NCBI GenBank assembly: GCA_948934525.1
Contig: CAQZSK010000018.1
Coordinates: 1 to 25,992 of the forward strand
Length of the DNA stretch: 25,992 nt
Direction: 5' to 3'
Source of the DNA: an uncultured Clostridia bacterium
Lineage (GTDB): Bacteria; Bacillota; Clostridia; TANB77; CAG-508
Part shown: positions 14,863 to 21,632 of the stretch, piece by piece
Layout: the number at the start of each line of letters is the position of its first letter
Numbering within the stretch: the first letter of the stretch is position 1
Notes under the pieces: model-generated
Database searches by the model: none
What the model saw: only the letters and a program-made list of their open reading frames with translations
What the model was told of the DNA's origin: nothing
Position numbers and translations under genes: made by a program

Positions 14863-14983
14863 GCCCTCTCAAGTCCAGTAGTGGAGGGTTTGGCTATTCC
14901 GAGACGATACGGAAGACGGCTTTAGCCGGCTGAAGCGTCGAGGATAGACTTGCCCGTAACGGATGGACTTGAGAGGGCCTTTT
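14863..14983 (+). ncRNA. GC-rich structured element, copy 1
   Basis: A 14-bp perfect stem (14863-14876 with 14965-14978) encloses an 88-nt core that is 81/88 identical to copy 2 at 19668-19755 (opposite strand). Core features: GGGY (core 10-13) with GCCC (76-79); a helix of core 18-30 with 60-71 holding tandem G-A pairs; and a CGGC-TTTA-GCCG hairpin (41-52). The stem is followed by CTTTT, as in a terminator. The block is far more GC-rich than its surroundings. No open frame of note. It starts right after the ssb terminator. The remainder of 14983-15278 holds a small peptide gene on the minus strand and a promoter. Confidence 0.72.
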
Positions 14984-15062
14984 AACGTCGATTATTATGA
15001 CGCCACAAAATGATAGCAACTGCAATTACTAATGTAGGAGATACATTAATAGTAATAACCAA
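14982..15062 (-). CDS. Very short hydrophobic peptide, possible type I (Fst-like) toxin
   Basis: A minus-strand frame encodes 26 residues with a hydrophobic middle (VITINVSPTLVIAVAIILW) and a basic end (RHNNRR). It resembles the layout of Fst/Ldr-type toxins: a helix containing a proline, then W and a charged tail. AAGGAG (15072-15077) lies nine bases before TTG 15062; an upstream ATG at 15069-15071 directly abuts the ribosome site and is less likely to be used. A minus-strand TATAGT lies a short way upstream. Its stop codon lies four bases past the 3' arm of structured RNA copy 1, which is transcribed towards it. A second peptide at 18795-18857 shares ITIN-x-x-P-x-LVI. Real expression is unproven. 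Confidence 0.45.
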   Translation of the reverse strand: MVITINVSPTLVIAVAIILWRHNNRR

Positions 15063-15164
15063 TTTTCTCATCTCCTTATTATTAACCTCTGGTTCACATT
15101 ACTATACCGCTCAATTAAATAGGAAAACTGCAAAAATAATGCAAAAAATTAGAAAAGTAAGTTT

Positions 15165-15193
15165 TTGAAAATCTTTGAGAGTGAAAGTATTAT
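15165..15193 (+). promoter_or_regulatory. Promoter of the gene at 15279
   Basis: TTGAAA (15165-15170) and TATTAT (15188-15193) are exactly 17 bp apart, about 85 bases before the start codon. Confidence 0.6.
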
Positions 15194-15278
15194 AGAACTT
15201 GAGAGAAGAAAAATATTGTAAAAATTGAAATTAAATATTAGTAGATGAAGTTTTATAAAACTATAGGAGAGATAAGGT

Positions 15279-15851
15279 ATGAATCCATGGACTAATTTAG
15301 ATAAAGATTTGAGAGAAGCAATTCATTATCCTAAATCTTATTTGAAAGAACACGAAGATGAAGTAGTAAGTTTGTTAGGAATGAGTGTGGAAGAGTATCT
15401 AAAAGAAAATAAAAAGCGGTTAGAAGCTCTAAATGCCTATGAAAGAAAATCAGAAAAATCAGAAGACATTGATAGTATCGATGAAAATGGATTATTAAAA
15501 GAAGATGTAGATCGAGTAATGGGTGAAGTAGAATCTATTATTGCTTTTTGTGCACCCTTTTATCTTTGCGCTCCCGATAGAGATATAAGTTACTGGGAAG
15601 AGTCCTCGTCACCTTTAACACAGAAATGGTTAAAGAAAGTGATGGATAATCAATCCACTTCTGACTATGTATGGATTTTTTCTGAATATGATTTTAAACC
15701 ATTTGAGACTGAAGCGGACGAAGGAGACGGAATAACACAAGGAGACCCAATTACAGATGATATTTATGAACCTTCGTATGTTTTTTGGGATATAAAATAT
15801 GCTAAAGATGATTTTTTGGATGAATATCAAAAAGCGCTAAAAAATCAGTAA
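15279..15851 (+). CDS. Hypothetical acidic protein, 190 residues
   Basis: I do not recognise this protein. It is strongly acidic and rich in Glu, Asp, Trp and Tyr, with no membrane segment or signal peptide. The N-terminal third is helical and charged (YLKEHEDEVVSLLGMSVEEY, ENKKRLEALNAYERKSEKSE). The second half has aromatic patches such as YVWIFSEYDFKPFETEADEG and PSYVFWDIKYAKDD. GGAGAG lies seven bases before the ATG. It has its own promoter and terminator, so it is monocistronic. Its neighbours are accessory genes of unknown role. An acidic cytoplasmic protein could be a DNA mimic or immunity-type protein, but nothing in the sequence decides this. Confidence 0.75.
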   Translation: MNPWTNLDKDLREAIHYPKSYLKEHEDEVVSLLGMSVEEYLKENKKRLEALNAYERKSEKSEDIDSIDENGLLKEDVDRVMGEVESIIAFCAPFYLCAPDRDISYWEESSSPLTQKWLKKVMDNQSTSDYVWIFSEYDFKPFETEADEGDGITQGDPITDDIYEPSYVFWDIKYAKDDFLDEYQKALKNQ

Positions 15852-15859
15852 TTTTCTAT

Positions 15860-15890
15860 GCTAGTTGCTAATAATGTAACTAGCTTTTTT
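15860..15890 (+). terminator. Terminator of the 190-residue gene
   Basis: GCTAGTT (15860-15866) pairs with AACTAGC (15878-15884) and is followed by six Ts. Confidence 0.88.
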
Positions 15891-15967
15891 ATTAATTATA
15901 TTTGTGAATTATTTAACAATAAAAGTGGAATTTTTAACCGTAAGCAATTACAAACTGTTACAATCCT

Positions 15968-16082
15968 AGTTATATAAATATATAACTGACATAAAAATAT
16001 TTTAAAATCATTTATTTTTATACGAAAGTTTGTGAAAAAACGTGATATGATATAGTCACAAAAAGGAACTTTCCCTTTTTGT
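15968..16082 (+). promoter_or_regulatory. Upstream region of the first paralogous membrane protein: palindrome, promoter and hairpin
   Basis: A perfect palindrome, AGTTATATA-AA-TATATAACT (15968-15987), precedes TTTGTG (16029-16034) and an extended -10, TGA-TATAGT (16048-16056), 16 bp apart. At the expected start point lies a 9-bp hairpin (16058-16066 with 16074-16082). The leader then has GAAAGGAAAATAGAG and a four-codon frame (MDEL, stop) at 16111-16125, about 90 bases before the real gene. Nothing else is visible in 15891-16211. Confidence 0.5.
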
Positions 16083-16211
16083 AAATTAAAACAAAGAAAG
16101 GAAAATAGAGATGGATGAACTTTAGAAGAAAAATGGCGTAGTGTTACTCTGTTTTCCCTCTAGTTGCTAAATCGCTAGTTCCGTCTCACTATTATCTGAA
16201 AAGAACATATA

Positions 16212-17012
16212 ATGAAAGAAAAACTCTACGATGATGTAAAAAATTTTCTTAGTAAAACTAAAATTCCATTTTTTAATTATTTATTTGTTTTTGAAATTAT
16301 TTTTATAATTTATTTACCGAACAAAAAGTTTAATTTACTTTATTGGAATGATATAGATGTTGGAAATATTTTGTATAATTTTGGTTACTACCTGTATGAT
16401 CACAGTATTAATATTATTCTAATAATTTTAGCTTTTGTAGGACTTTTAACGTTGATATATACCAAGGATTGGTTATGGTTTCTTGAATATAGTACTGAAT
16501 ATATCGACGGCACAACTCGTGGATTTTCTTTAGCTACTGTGATTAGAAATATAGTCCAGCTATTATGGGAATTTATTCATAAAGGATGGATTATTTATCT
16601 TGCCATTATTTTGGCTAGTGGGCAAAAAGATTCGCTGTATTACACACTTACAAATTCGAATGCGAATTTTGGTGATAATAACTTTTTACTATATTGGCTG
16701 TATATGGCAATTAATAGTATTTATTTGATTTGGACCATTATTTATTCTTTAGGATCATTTACTGTTCCTACGAACTATATTGGGACTTATATTGATATTA
16801 ATGCATCTTCTTATTTTATAATTGATCAAGAAAATGAATATGCATTTATTAAAAATCAAATTTTAAAATCTCCTATATTTTATTTGGTAGAAAAGGTAGA
16901 TAACCTATCCGATAATTATAAAATTTTAGATTATTCCAGCAAGTTTGATGAAATTAAAAATGAATTTGAAGCAAAAAAAGCCAATAATAAAAGTCTAGGA
17001 AGTAAGTTTTAA
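16212..17012 (+). CDS. Membrane protein of unknown function, paralogue 1
   Basis: This 266-residue protein has about four membrane helices: FFNYLFVFEIIFIIYLP, NIILIILAFVGLLTLIY, GWIIYLAIILASG and LLYWLYMAINSIYLIWTIIY. A soluble C-terminal domain of about 75 residues follows, holding IIDQENEYAFIKNQILKSPI. It is clearly paralogous to the protein at 19862-20659. Shared blocks are PNKKFNL-x-YWN, GNILY, EYIDGTT-x-GFSL and IHxGWIIYxAIILAxG. An in-frame TGA upstream fixes the start at ATG 16212, although the ribosome site is weak. I know no family for it. The pair brackets the AbiE system, so a defence or maintenance role is possible but unsupported. Confidence 0.78.
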   Translation: MKEKLYDDVKNFLSKTKIPFFNYLFVFEIIFIIYLPNKKFNLLYWNDIDVGNILYNFGYYLYDHSINIILIILAFVGLLTLIYTKDWLWFLEYSTEYIDGTTRGFSLATVIRNIVQLLWEFIHKGWIIYLAIILASGQKDSLYYTLTNSNANFGDNNFLLYWLYMAINSIYLIWTIIYSLGSFTVPTNYIGTYIDINASSYFIIDQENEYAFIKNQILKSPIFYLVEKVDNLSDNYKILDYSSKFDEIKNEFEAKKANNKSLGSKF

Positions 17013-17036
17013 TTTAAATTGAAATTTATATAAAGA

Positions 17037-17085
17037 AAAAACACTGATATATCAACATTTATTTAATGATGATTATCAGTGTTTT
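17037..17085. terminator. Bidirectional terminator between the membrane protein and abiEii
   Basis: AAAACACTGATA (17038-17049) pairs with TATCAGTGTTTT (17074-17085). Both strands carry T-rich ends, serving the converging genes. Confidence 0.8.
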
Positions 17086-17111
17086 CTTTATCTTATAATT
17101 TTAAATATTAC

Positions 17112-18053
17112 TTACTTATATCTTTTTACAGTTAAGTTTTCTGAAAATAGTTCAGTCATTAGTTCTTTAATTGCTATTAAAGTATCTTGAAATTCAATAT
17201 TTTCAGCATACGCTTTTTCATGAGTGTAATTTTCCCACTTCTTTTTCATAGCAGCATTACTTTCTATTTCGCTGAATGTAAATTGCCACAAAAATTGATT
17301 GTCATCTAATTTTTCGAAAATTTCATCATAACTCTTTCGTGACATAGCAGTATTAATTAAAGCCTGTTTGGTTAAAGGTAAATCTAATTTTAGTTGTTGG
17401 TATCCCGTCAATTTTCTAAGATTATTCAACATGTATAAGTCGTAAAAGTCTTTCATTCGGGTATTTGCGATACTGCGACTAAATACTGTTTCCAATTTTT
17501 GAGCAATAATAGTTTCATTATTATATGCAGCTATTTCTATCGGAGTGCCGTCAATTAAAGATTTATACGTATATTTTATTTCTTTTGGGGTTATTACATC
17601 TCCTGTAGAGACATCAATCTTAATATTGGCCCTGGATTTGTCGTATAGAGTACCAAGTAAATGAACTCTATATCCAACATATCTTGCTCCTTCATGCAAT
17701 TTTTCAATTTTGCCTACACGTTCAATAGTAATAGGATCATTTTTAACTGGAATAATTTCACAAATTTCATCAACCATTTTCGTTACTTCAGGAAGAGATA
17801 GATCCTTTCCTTTAATATCAGTATCAATATCTTCGGTGGTTCTATTATTTATTCCCATTAGACTTGATAAAAGAAAGCCGCCTTTTAGGATTAAGTTATT
17901 TCTATACTTTGATTTTGCAATTCGTTGAACAAAATCATCTAAAGTATATTCCTCCAGAATTACTTCTGTTGTAGTTTTACTTTCTTTAGCTAATTTACGC
18001 ATATGAGCAATCATTTGTTGATTATTAGTAAAGCTTCTAAAATTATCATTCAT
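17112..18053 (-). CDS. abiEii: AbiEii/AbiGii-type nucleotidyltransferase toxin
   Basis: The toxin of the AbiE type IV toxin-antitoxin/abortive infection system is a DNA polymerase beta-like nucleotidyltransferase that blocks growth, for example during phage infection, and here also favours plasmid retention. The 313-residue protein shows ILKGGFLLSS at residues 55-64 (the KGG motif) and RTTEDIDTDI at 71-80, whose acidic residues bind the metal. It also has the family's later block QKLETVFSRSIANTRMKDFY, followed by DLY, near residues 195-217. Length is normal for the family. The gene begins two bases after the antitoxin stop codon and is read from the same promoter. The ribosome site is poor, so translation may be coupled to keep toxin below antitoxin. 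Confidence 0.93.
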   Translation of the reverse strand: MNDNFRSFTNNQQMIAHMRKLAKESKTTTEVILEEYTLDDFVQRIAKSKYRNNLILKGGFLLSSLMGINNRTTEDIDTDIKGKDLSLPEVTKMVDEICEIIPVKNDPITIERVGKIEKLHEGARYVGYRVHLLGTLYDKSRANIKIDVSTGDVITPKEIKYTYKSLIDGTPIEIAAYNNETIIAQKLETVFSRSIANTRMKDFYDLYMLNNLRKLTGYQQLKLDLPLTKQALINTAMSRKSYDEIFEKLDDNQFLWQFTFSEIESNAAMKKKWENYTHEKAYAENIEFQDTLIAIKELMTELFSENLTVKRYK

Positions 18054-18055
18054 AT

Positions 18056-18646
18056 TTATAGTAATACCTCTACATAGTTCATAACTTTCTTAGTGGTTTT
18101 AAAAATTTTAGCAAAATACATTAACTTAGCAATATTCTTATTTGCTCCATTTAAATATTGCTTAAACGCACTATTTATTATTTCTGGGTCTACATGATAT
18201 TGTGGTCTCAGAATTTCGGCCATAGTCCTATCTAAAGAATAAGCTCTAACCTCATTTCCTTGTGGTGTTTTAATGGTGACAATTCCTAATTTATAAAGAT
18301 TAGGTAATTGCTGATGCGCCACAATCTCTTTTCTTAATTTAGGATTTTTGTATCCTCTAGGGAAAGTAAAGTCTATTTTATCTGGAAGGCGATCACTAAG
18401 CCCATATAAATAGAGAGCGGAATTAAGCGAAATTATTCCCTTTTGTAATCTTAGTTGAGTAGTATAAAATGTATCTCCTAAATGACTAGCACTTCCATAA
18501 ATTCCTTTATCTAGCAAAACTAATACATTATCTTTAAGATATTTTTTGATTTGTTGACCAGAGAAATTCTTTTCTGAAAGTTGTTTTCTAGACGCGATAT
18601 AGTTATTTTCTTTTAGCAACTTGTTTAAAGTAATAATATTAGCCAT
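18056..18646 (-). CDS. abiEi: AbiEi antitoxin and transcriptional repressor
   Basis: This 196-residue protein has an N-terminal winged-helix part (LLKENNYIASRKQLSEKNFS, then QQIKKYLKDNVLVLLDKGIY) and the AbiEi C-terminal domain containing GIISLNSALYLYGLSDRLPD and FTFPRGYK. AbiEi antitoxins neutralise AbiEii without forming a stable complex and repress their own promoter by binding inverted repeats. This fits the perfect repeat found upstream. An AAGGAGGG ribosome site precedes ATG 18646. It lies directly before the toxin gene, the usual order. Confidence 0.92.
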   Translation of the reverse strand: MANIITLNKLLKENNYIASRKQLSEKNFSGQQIKKYLKDNVLVLLDKGIYGSASHLGDTFYTTQLRLQKGIISLNSALYLYGLSDRLPDKIDFTFPRGYKNPKLRKEIVAHQQLPNLYKLGIVTIKTPQGNEVRAYSLDRTMAEILRPQYHVDPEIINSAFKQYLNGANKNIAKLMYFAKIFKTTKKVMNYVEVLL

Positions 18647-18659
18647 AGTGTCCCTCCTT

Positions 18660-18714
18660 ATTTATCTATATTATACCCCATAGTATTACTAAATGGGGTA
18701 TAATATAGATAAAT
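18660..18714 (-). promoter_or_regulatory. AbiEi operator: perfect 21-bp inverted repeat at the promoter
   Basis: The arms 18660-18680 and 18694-18714 are exact reverse complements separated by 13 bp. The proximal arm contains the minus-strand -10 TATAAT (18670-18675), leaving a short leader before the ribosome site. Bound repressor would cover the promoter. Paired repeats of about this size are known targets of AbiEi. Confidence 0.85.
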
Positions 18715-18794
18715 TTGCGTTTTAAAATTTAATTTTTTCGCTATGCTAAAACGATTTCTAAGTAATAACCATGAAGTAATAATAAGAGACAAGA

Positions 18795-18857
18795 TTATAA
18801 TAGTATTAACACTAAAAGAATGACCAAAAAAGGATCTATGTTAATTGTAATCGTCAA
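18795..18857 (-). CDS. Very short hydrophobic peptide, related to the one at 14982-15062
   Basis: A 20-codon minus-strand frame reads MTITINIDPFLVILLVLILL from TTG 18857, with an AAAGGCGGTGA ribosome-site-like stretch just upstream. It shares ITIN-x-x-P-x-LVI with the peptide at 14982-15062. After the stop codon, another frame continues with IITSWLLLRNR, the W-and-Arg tail expected of Fst-like toxins. It may therefore be a frameshifted, inactive toxin or a shorter functional peptide. Very small, so uncertain. Confidence 0.35.
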   Translation of the reverse strand: MTITINIDPFLVILLVLILL

Positions 18858-18934
18858 AATAATCACCGCCTTTATAGAGATTTAGTTTATTATGCCAAAG
18901 TAATATCGTTTAATGGAGAAATGTAAAAGTAAGC

Positions 18935-18970
18935 AAAAAAACGACAAATCTTTAGACTAGATTTGTCGTT
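18935..18970 (-). terminator. Terminator of the 163-residue gene
   Basis: AACGACAAATC (18940-18950) pairs with GATTTGTCGTT (18960-18970). Read on the minus strand it runs into seven Ts. Confidence 0.85.
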
Positions 18971-18995
18971 TCTTTATATTCAAGATTAATTAAGA

Positions 18996-19487
18996 CTAAG
19001 ATTTTCTTTTTTTCTTAGCCTGCGCAATCAACTTATTCATTTCAATCATTTTTTCTTGATAAACTTGGAATTTTTCTAATGCTTCATCATAACTAATAAA
19101 CTTCTCTGAATAATTATCTAAATTTTCAGAAAAACTACCAATTGTATAATCGTAAGTACAATAATCATATACAAATTTTACAGGAGTCTGCCACATATTT
19201 TGAGGCAGACTTTCATTTTTATCAGCATAATAATTTTCAAACTGAATTTTAGCAGTTTCATGTTTTTCATCAAAGAATTCAGCGTTAAATGCCCATTCAG
19301 GAACAATAATTGCATTCAGAATTTCAGTATGCTCTACCATTTCTTCTCCAACTGAACGAATATTTATTAAATGTGCCCCGTCTGGTTTATCGGGATTATA
19401 AATAAAAGATGGGTCATTCTTAATCGTATTAAATGTATTTTTAAGATCTTCAATATTAGATAAAAATTCTTTTTCGTGTGCTTTCAT
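18996..19487 (-). CDS. Hypothetical protein, 163 residues
   Basis: I do not recognise this protein. It is soluble, acidic in the middle and helical at both ends (KEFLSNIEDLKNTFNTIKND at the start; EALEKFQVYQEKMIEMNKLI before a basic KKKRKS tail). The centre is rich in aromatic residues (EFFDEKHETAKIQFENYYAD, KFVYDYCTYDYT). No signal or membrane segment. Its terminator follows 26 bases after the stop. The ribosome site before ATG 19487 is weak. It lies between the AbiE operator and structured RNA copy 2. Confidence 0.7.
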   Translation of the reverse strand: MKAHEKEFLSNIEDLKNTFNTIKNDPSFIYNPDKPDGAHLINIRSVGEEMVEHTEILNAIIVPEWAFNAEFFDEKHETAKIQFENYYADKNESLPQNMWQTPVKFVYDYCTYDYTIGSFSENLDNYSEKFISYDEALEKFQVYQEKMIEMNKLIAQAKKKRKS

Positions 19488-19654
19488 TGCATGCCTCTAT
19501 ATCTATGATAGTACCTTACCTTTATTTTATATTATCTAAGATTGATAACTTAATTTATTAGCTCGGGCTTAATGAAAGCTTAAGTGGTAAAGAGATAGCG
19601 AGATAAAATAATGCTAGCATTACTATACTAGATTATTCTTTTATTCTAAAATTT

Positions 19655-19764
19655 GATAAAAGCTCCCTTCCGTTGCGGGCAAGTCTATTCTCGACGCTTC
19701 AGCCGGCTAAAGCCGTCTTCCGTACCGTCTCGAAGTAGCCAAGCCCTCCACTACTGGGAGCTTT
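19655..19764 (-). ncRNA. GC-rich structured element, copy 2
   Basis: On the minus strand a 9-bp perfect stem (19756-19764 with 19659-19667) encloses an 88-nt core (19755-19668). The core differs from copy 1 at seven positions. The closing stems of the two copies share no sequence yet each is self-complementary, and the stem runs into TTTTATC or similar T-rich ends. At core position 23/67 C-G becomes U-A, and 13/76 changes from U-G to C-G, as expected of a paired RNA. The flanks 19488-19654 and 19765-19861 show only a small palindrome (AATGCTAGCATT, 19610-19621). Confidence 0.72.
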
Positions 19765-19861
19765 AAAATACTCAAGTGTTCTGAACTCCATTGGTGTGCC
19801 TATTACAATGAAGAAAAATGTAAATTAAAACCTATATTAATTATATAAAAAGGAGAAAACA

Positions 19862-20659
19862 ATGCTTAAAGAACTTTACGATATTATAAAGAAGTACTTT
19901 CGTAAAATGAATATTCCTATTTTCAATTATATTTTTATTTTAGAGATCATTTTAATAATTTATCTACCTAATAAAAAATTCAATCTGTTTTACTGGAATA
20001 ATATAGATATTGGAAATATTTTGTATCATATTGGGCAGCTACTTTATGGATCACTCAGTATCTGGATTATTTTCTTACCTATCTTAATAGCTTCCGGGTT
20101 AGCGGTATGTGTAAATGAAAATTGGCTTTCATTTTTAAATAGTAATTCTGAATATATAGATGGTACTACACATGGCTTTTCTTTAGTTCGTGCTGTTAAA
20201 AGGCTAATGAAATTATCATGGATATTTATTCATCAAGGGTGGATTATATATGTTGCTATTATTTTGGCAATTGGTAAACGAGCTTATATTTATTCGGTAT
20301 TATTTCATCCAGTAATTGATGAATATGAGTTCTCTCTATTATATTGGCTCTTCATGACTGCAAATGGAATTTATACTATTTGGACCATATTTTATGCAAC
20401 CGGGGCATATGTTATTCAAACTGATTATGTGAGGAAAGAGATTAATGTTAAAGAAATAAGATACTTAATAATTGATCAGTCAAACGAATATTTATTTGTC
20501 AAAGATCAAATGCTTACTACTCCTGTATTTTATTTAGTGCAAAGACAAATAAATGGCATAAATGTTAAATATAAAATTATTGATTTTTCAAAAAAATTTG
20601 AAGAAATTAAGTACGAATATGAAGCAAGAGTAGGAGACACGCGAAATACAAATAGTTAA
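19862..20659 (+). CDS. Membrane protein of unknown function, paralogue 2
   Basis: This 265-residue protein is the second member of the pair. Helices: IPIFNYIFILEIILIIYLP, SIWIIFLPILIASGLAVCV, GWIIYVAIILAIG and LLYWLFMTANGIYTIWTIFY. The soluble C-terminal part contains YLIIDQSNEYLFVKDQMLTT and PVFYLVQRQ, like IIDQENEYAFIKNQILKSPI in the other copy. The stretch EYIDGTTHGFSLVRAVKRL between helices 2 and 3 is the best-conserved loop and may be a functional site. AAAAGGAG lies before the ATG, much better than in paralogue 1. A shared bidirectional terminator separates it from the recombinase gene. Function unknown. Confidence 0.8.
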   Translation: MLKELYDIIKKYFRKMNIPIFNYIFILEIILIIYLPNKKFNLFYWNNIDIGNILYHIGQLLYGSLSIWIIFLPILIASGLAVCVNENWLSFLNSNSEYIDGTTHGFSLVRAVKRLMKLSWIFIHQGWIIYVAIILAIGKRAYIYSVLFHPVIDEYEFSLLYWLFMTANGIYTIWTIFYATGAYVIQTDYVRKEINVKEIRYLIIDQSNEYLFVKDQMLTTPVFYLVQRQINGINVKYKIIDFSKKFEEIKYEYEARVGDTRNTNS

Positions 20660-20663
20660 TCAT

Positions 20664-20686
20664 TAATACTACATAGTGCTAAGACT
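20664..20686. repeat. Dispersed motif AGTCTTAGCACTA, inverted copy (site 5)
   Basis: TAGTGCTAAGACT at 20674-20686 is the exact reverse complement of the 13-base motif at 9204 and 13323. On the minus strand it continues TGTAGTATT. It lies between the membrane protein and the tyrosine recombinase. Confidence 0.5.
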
Positions 20687-20717
20687 AAATTAGTCTATAG
20701 TCTAATTATCTTAAAAT

Positions 20718-20751
20718 AAAAGATGCTAAGTTAACATGCTTAGCATCTTTT
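20718..20751. terminator. Bidirectional terminator between paralogue 2 and the recombinase
   Basis: AAAAGATGCTAAG (20718-20730) pairs perfectly with CTTAGCATCTTTT (20739-20751). Confidence 0.88.
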
Positions 20752-20752
20752 C

Positions 20753-21364
20753 CTATCCAAAATCAATTGTATCTAGAATGTGTTCTCGGGTTTCTTGATC
20801 TAGTCCTAAATATGCTAGGGTCATGTCTTCAGATGAGTGATTTAACAGCTTCATTACTAATGCAATATTATGGTTAGTTTGTTCATAAACACGATAGGCA
20901 CCGGTTTTTCTCATGGTGTGAGTACCAAGATAATCGATATTTAACTTCTTCCCTACTTTATACATAATCATATAATAACGCCGCTCATCAATGTGCTTCT
21001 CAGGACGCTTAAAAGAAGGAAATAACCAAGGACTGTAAAAGACAGTTTGAGTGGGATTTTCTTTTTGCCACTTTTCAAGCCAATCGTAGTAAGTTTCTAA
21101 ATCTTGCCTAATCGGATTAAGATATAAGGTATTTGGCTTTTTAGTTTTCTTATCTATTATATAGGCGTTTTTCTTAACCCGCCCCCGCTCATCATATACA
21201 TCTGACTTCTTTAATCGTAGTACATCACTAACTCTAAGCAAGGTAGCCTTACCCGTCTGAAAAATAGTATAGTTTCTGCATCCCAGATCGAAATCTTTTA
21301 AAAGAGATTCCTGAACTGAGCGCAAAACCCAAGAATCTTTGATTGGCTTAACTATCTGTCTCAT
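20753..21364 (-). CDS. Tyrosine recombinase (phage-integrase family), catalytic domain only
   Basis: These 203 residues span little more than the catalytic domain. The set of active-site residues is present: Arg44 in LLRVSDVLRLKKSDV, a lysine-rich beta-hairpin near 72-76 (IIDKKTKKPNTLYL), His149 and Arg152 in GTHTMRKTGAYR, His176 in LLNHSSEDMT and Tyr185 in LAYLG. There is only a short N-terminal region in place of the usual core-binding domain. Small recombinases like this are common on lactobacillal plasmids, where they probably resolve multimers. Its target could be the motif copy 66 bases beyond its stop codon or the hairpin near rep; neither is shown. GGAG precedes ATG 21364 by about ten bases. 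Confidence 0.88.
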   Translation of the reverse strand: MRQIVKPIKDSWVLRSVQESLLKDFDLGCRNYTIFQTGKATLLRVSDVLRLKKSDVYDERGRVKKNAYIIDKKTKKPNTLYLNPIRQDLETYYDWLEKWQKENPTQTVFYSPWLFPSFKRPEKHIDERRYYMIMYKVGKKLNIDYLGTHTMRKTGAYRVYEQTNHNIALVMKLLNHSSEDMTLAYLGLDQETREHILDTIDFG

Positions 21365-21565
21365 ATGCTATTTTATCTCCATGCTGATAATTGTATTTAA
21401 GCATCACAAATGATTAACTATTAACCTAAATAAATTTTAAAGGTCGTAGAATGCTCCTCTCAGCATTAACCATCTTCATTTTAGTCATAGTATCATTTTA
21501 TGCTATTTTATAATTATAACACTATTACTTTTTATATATTTACGAAAATGGCGATATATCAATAT

Positions 21566-21611
21566 TTTATATAAAAATAGCTAGTGTCATTATGTACAAA
21601 TAACACTAGCT
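21566..21611 (-). terminator. Terminator of the thiopeptide operon
   Basis: AGCTAGTGT (21579-21587) pairs with ACACTAGCT (21603-21611). On the minus strand it is followed by ATTTTTATAT. It begins 22 bases after the stop codon of the last cluster gene. The rest of 21365-21565 shows nothing beyond a small ATGCT/AGCAT repeat near 21450. Confidence 0.8.
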
Positions 21612-21632
21612 GTTTCTATATAAAATTAAAAC

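Noticed and set aside
14863..14983. Insertion sequence or MITE as explanation for the GC-rich 88-nt repeats
   Set aside because: The terminal inverted arms differ between copies, there is no transposase or target duplication, and the changes keep base pairing; an RNA fits better, though mobility is not excluded.
19505..19561. 18-codon plus-strand frame that would face RNA copy 2, as the Fst-like peptide faces copy 1
   Set aside because: No ribosome site and no Pro/Trp/basic-tail layout; not similar to the other two peptides.
20753..21364. Integrase as a sign that the region is an integrated element with attachment sites
   Set aside because: No flanking direct repeats of attachment type or tRNA gene were seen; the enzyme fits plasmid multimer resolution.
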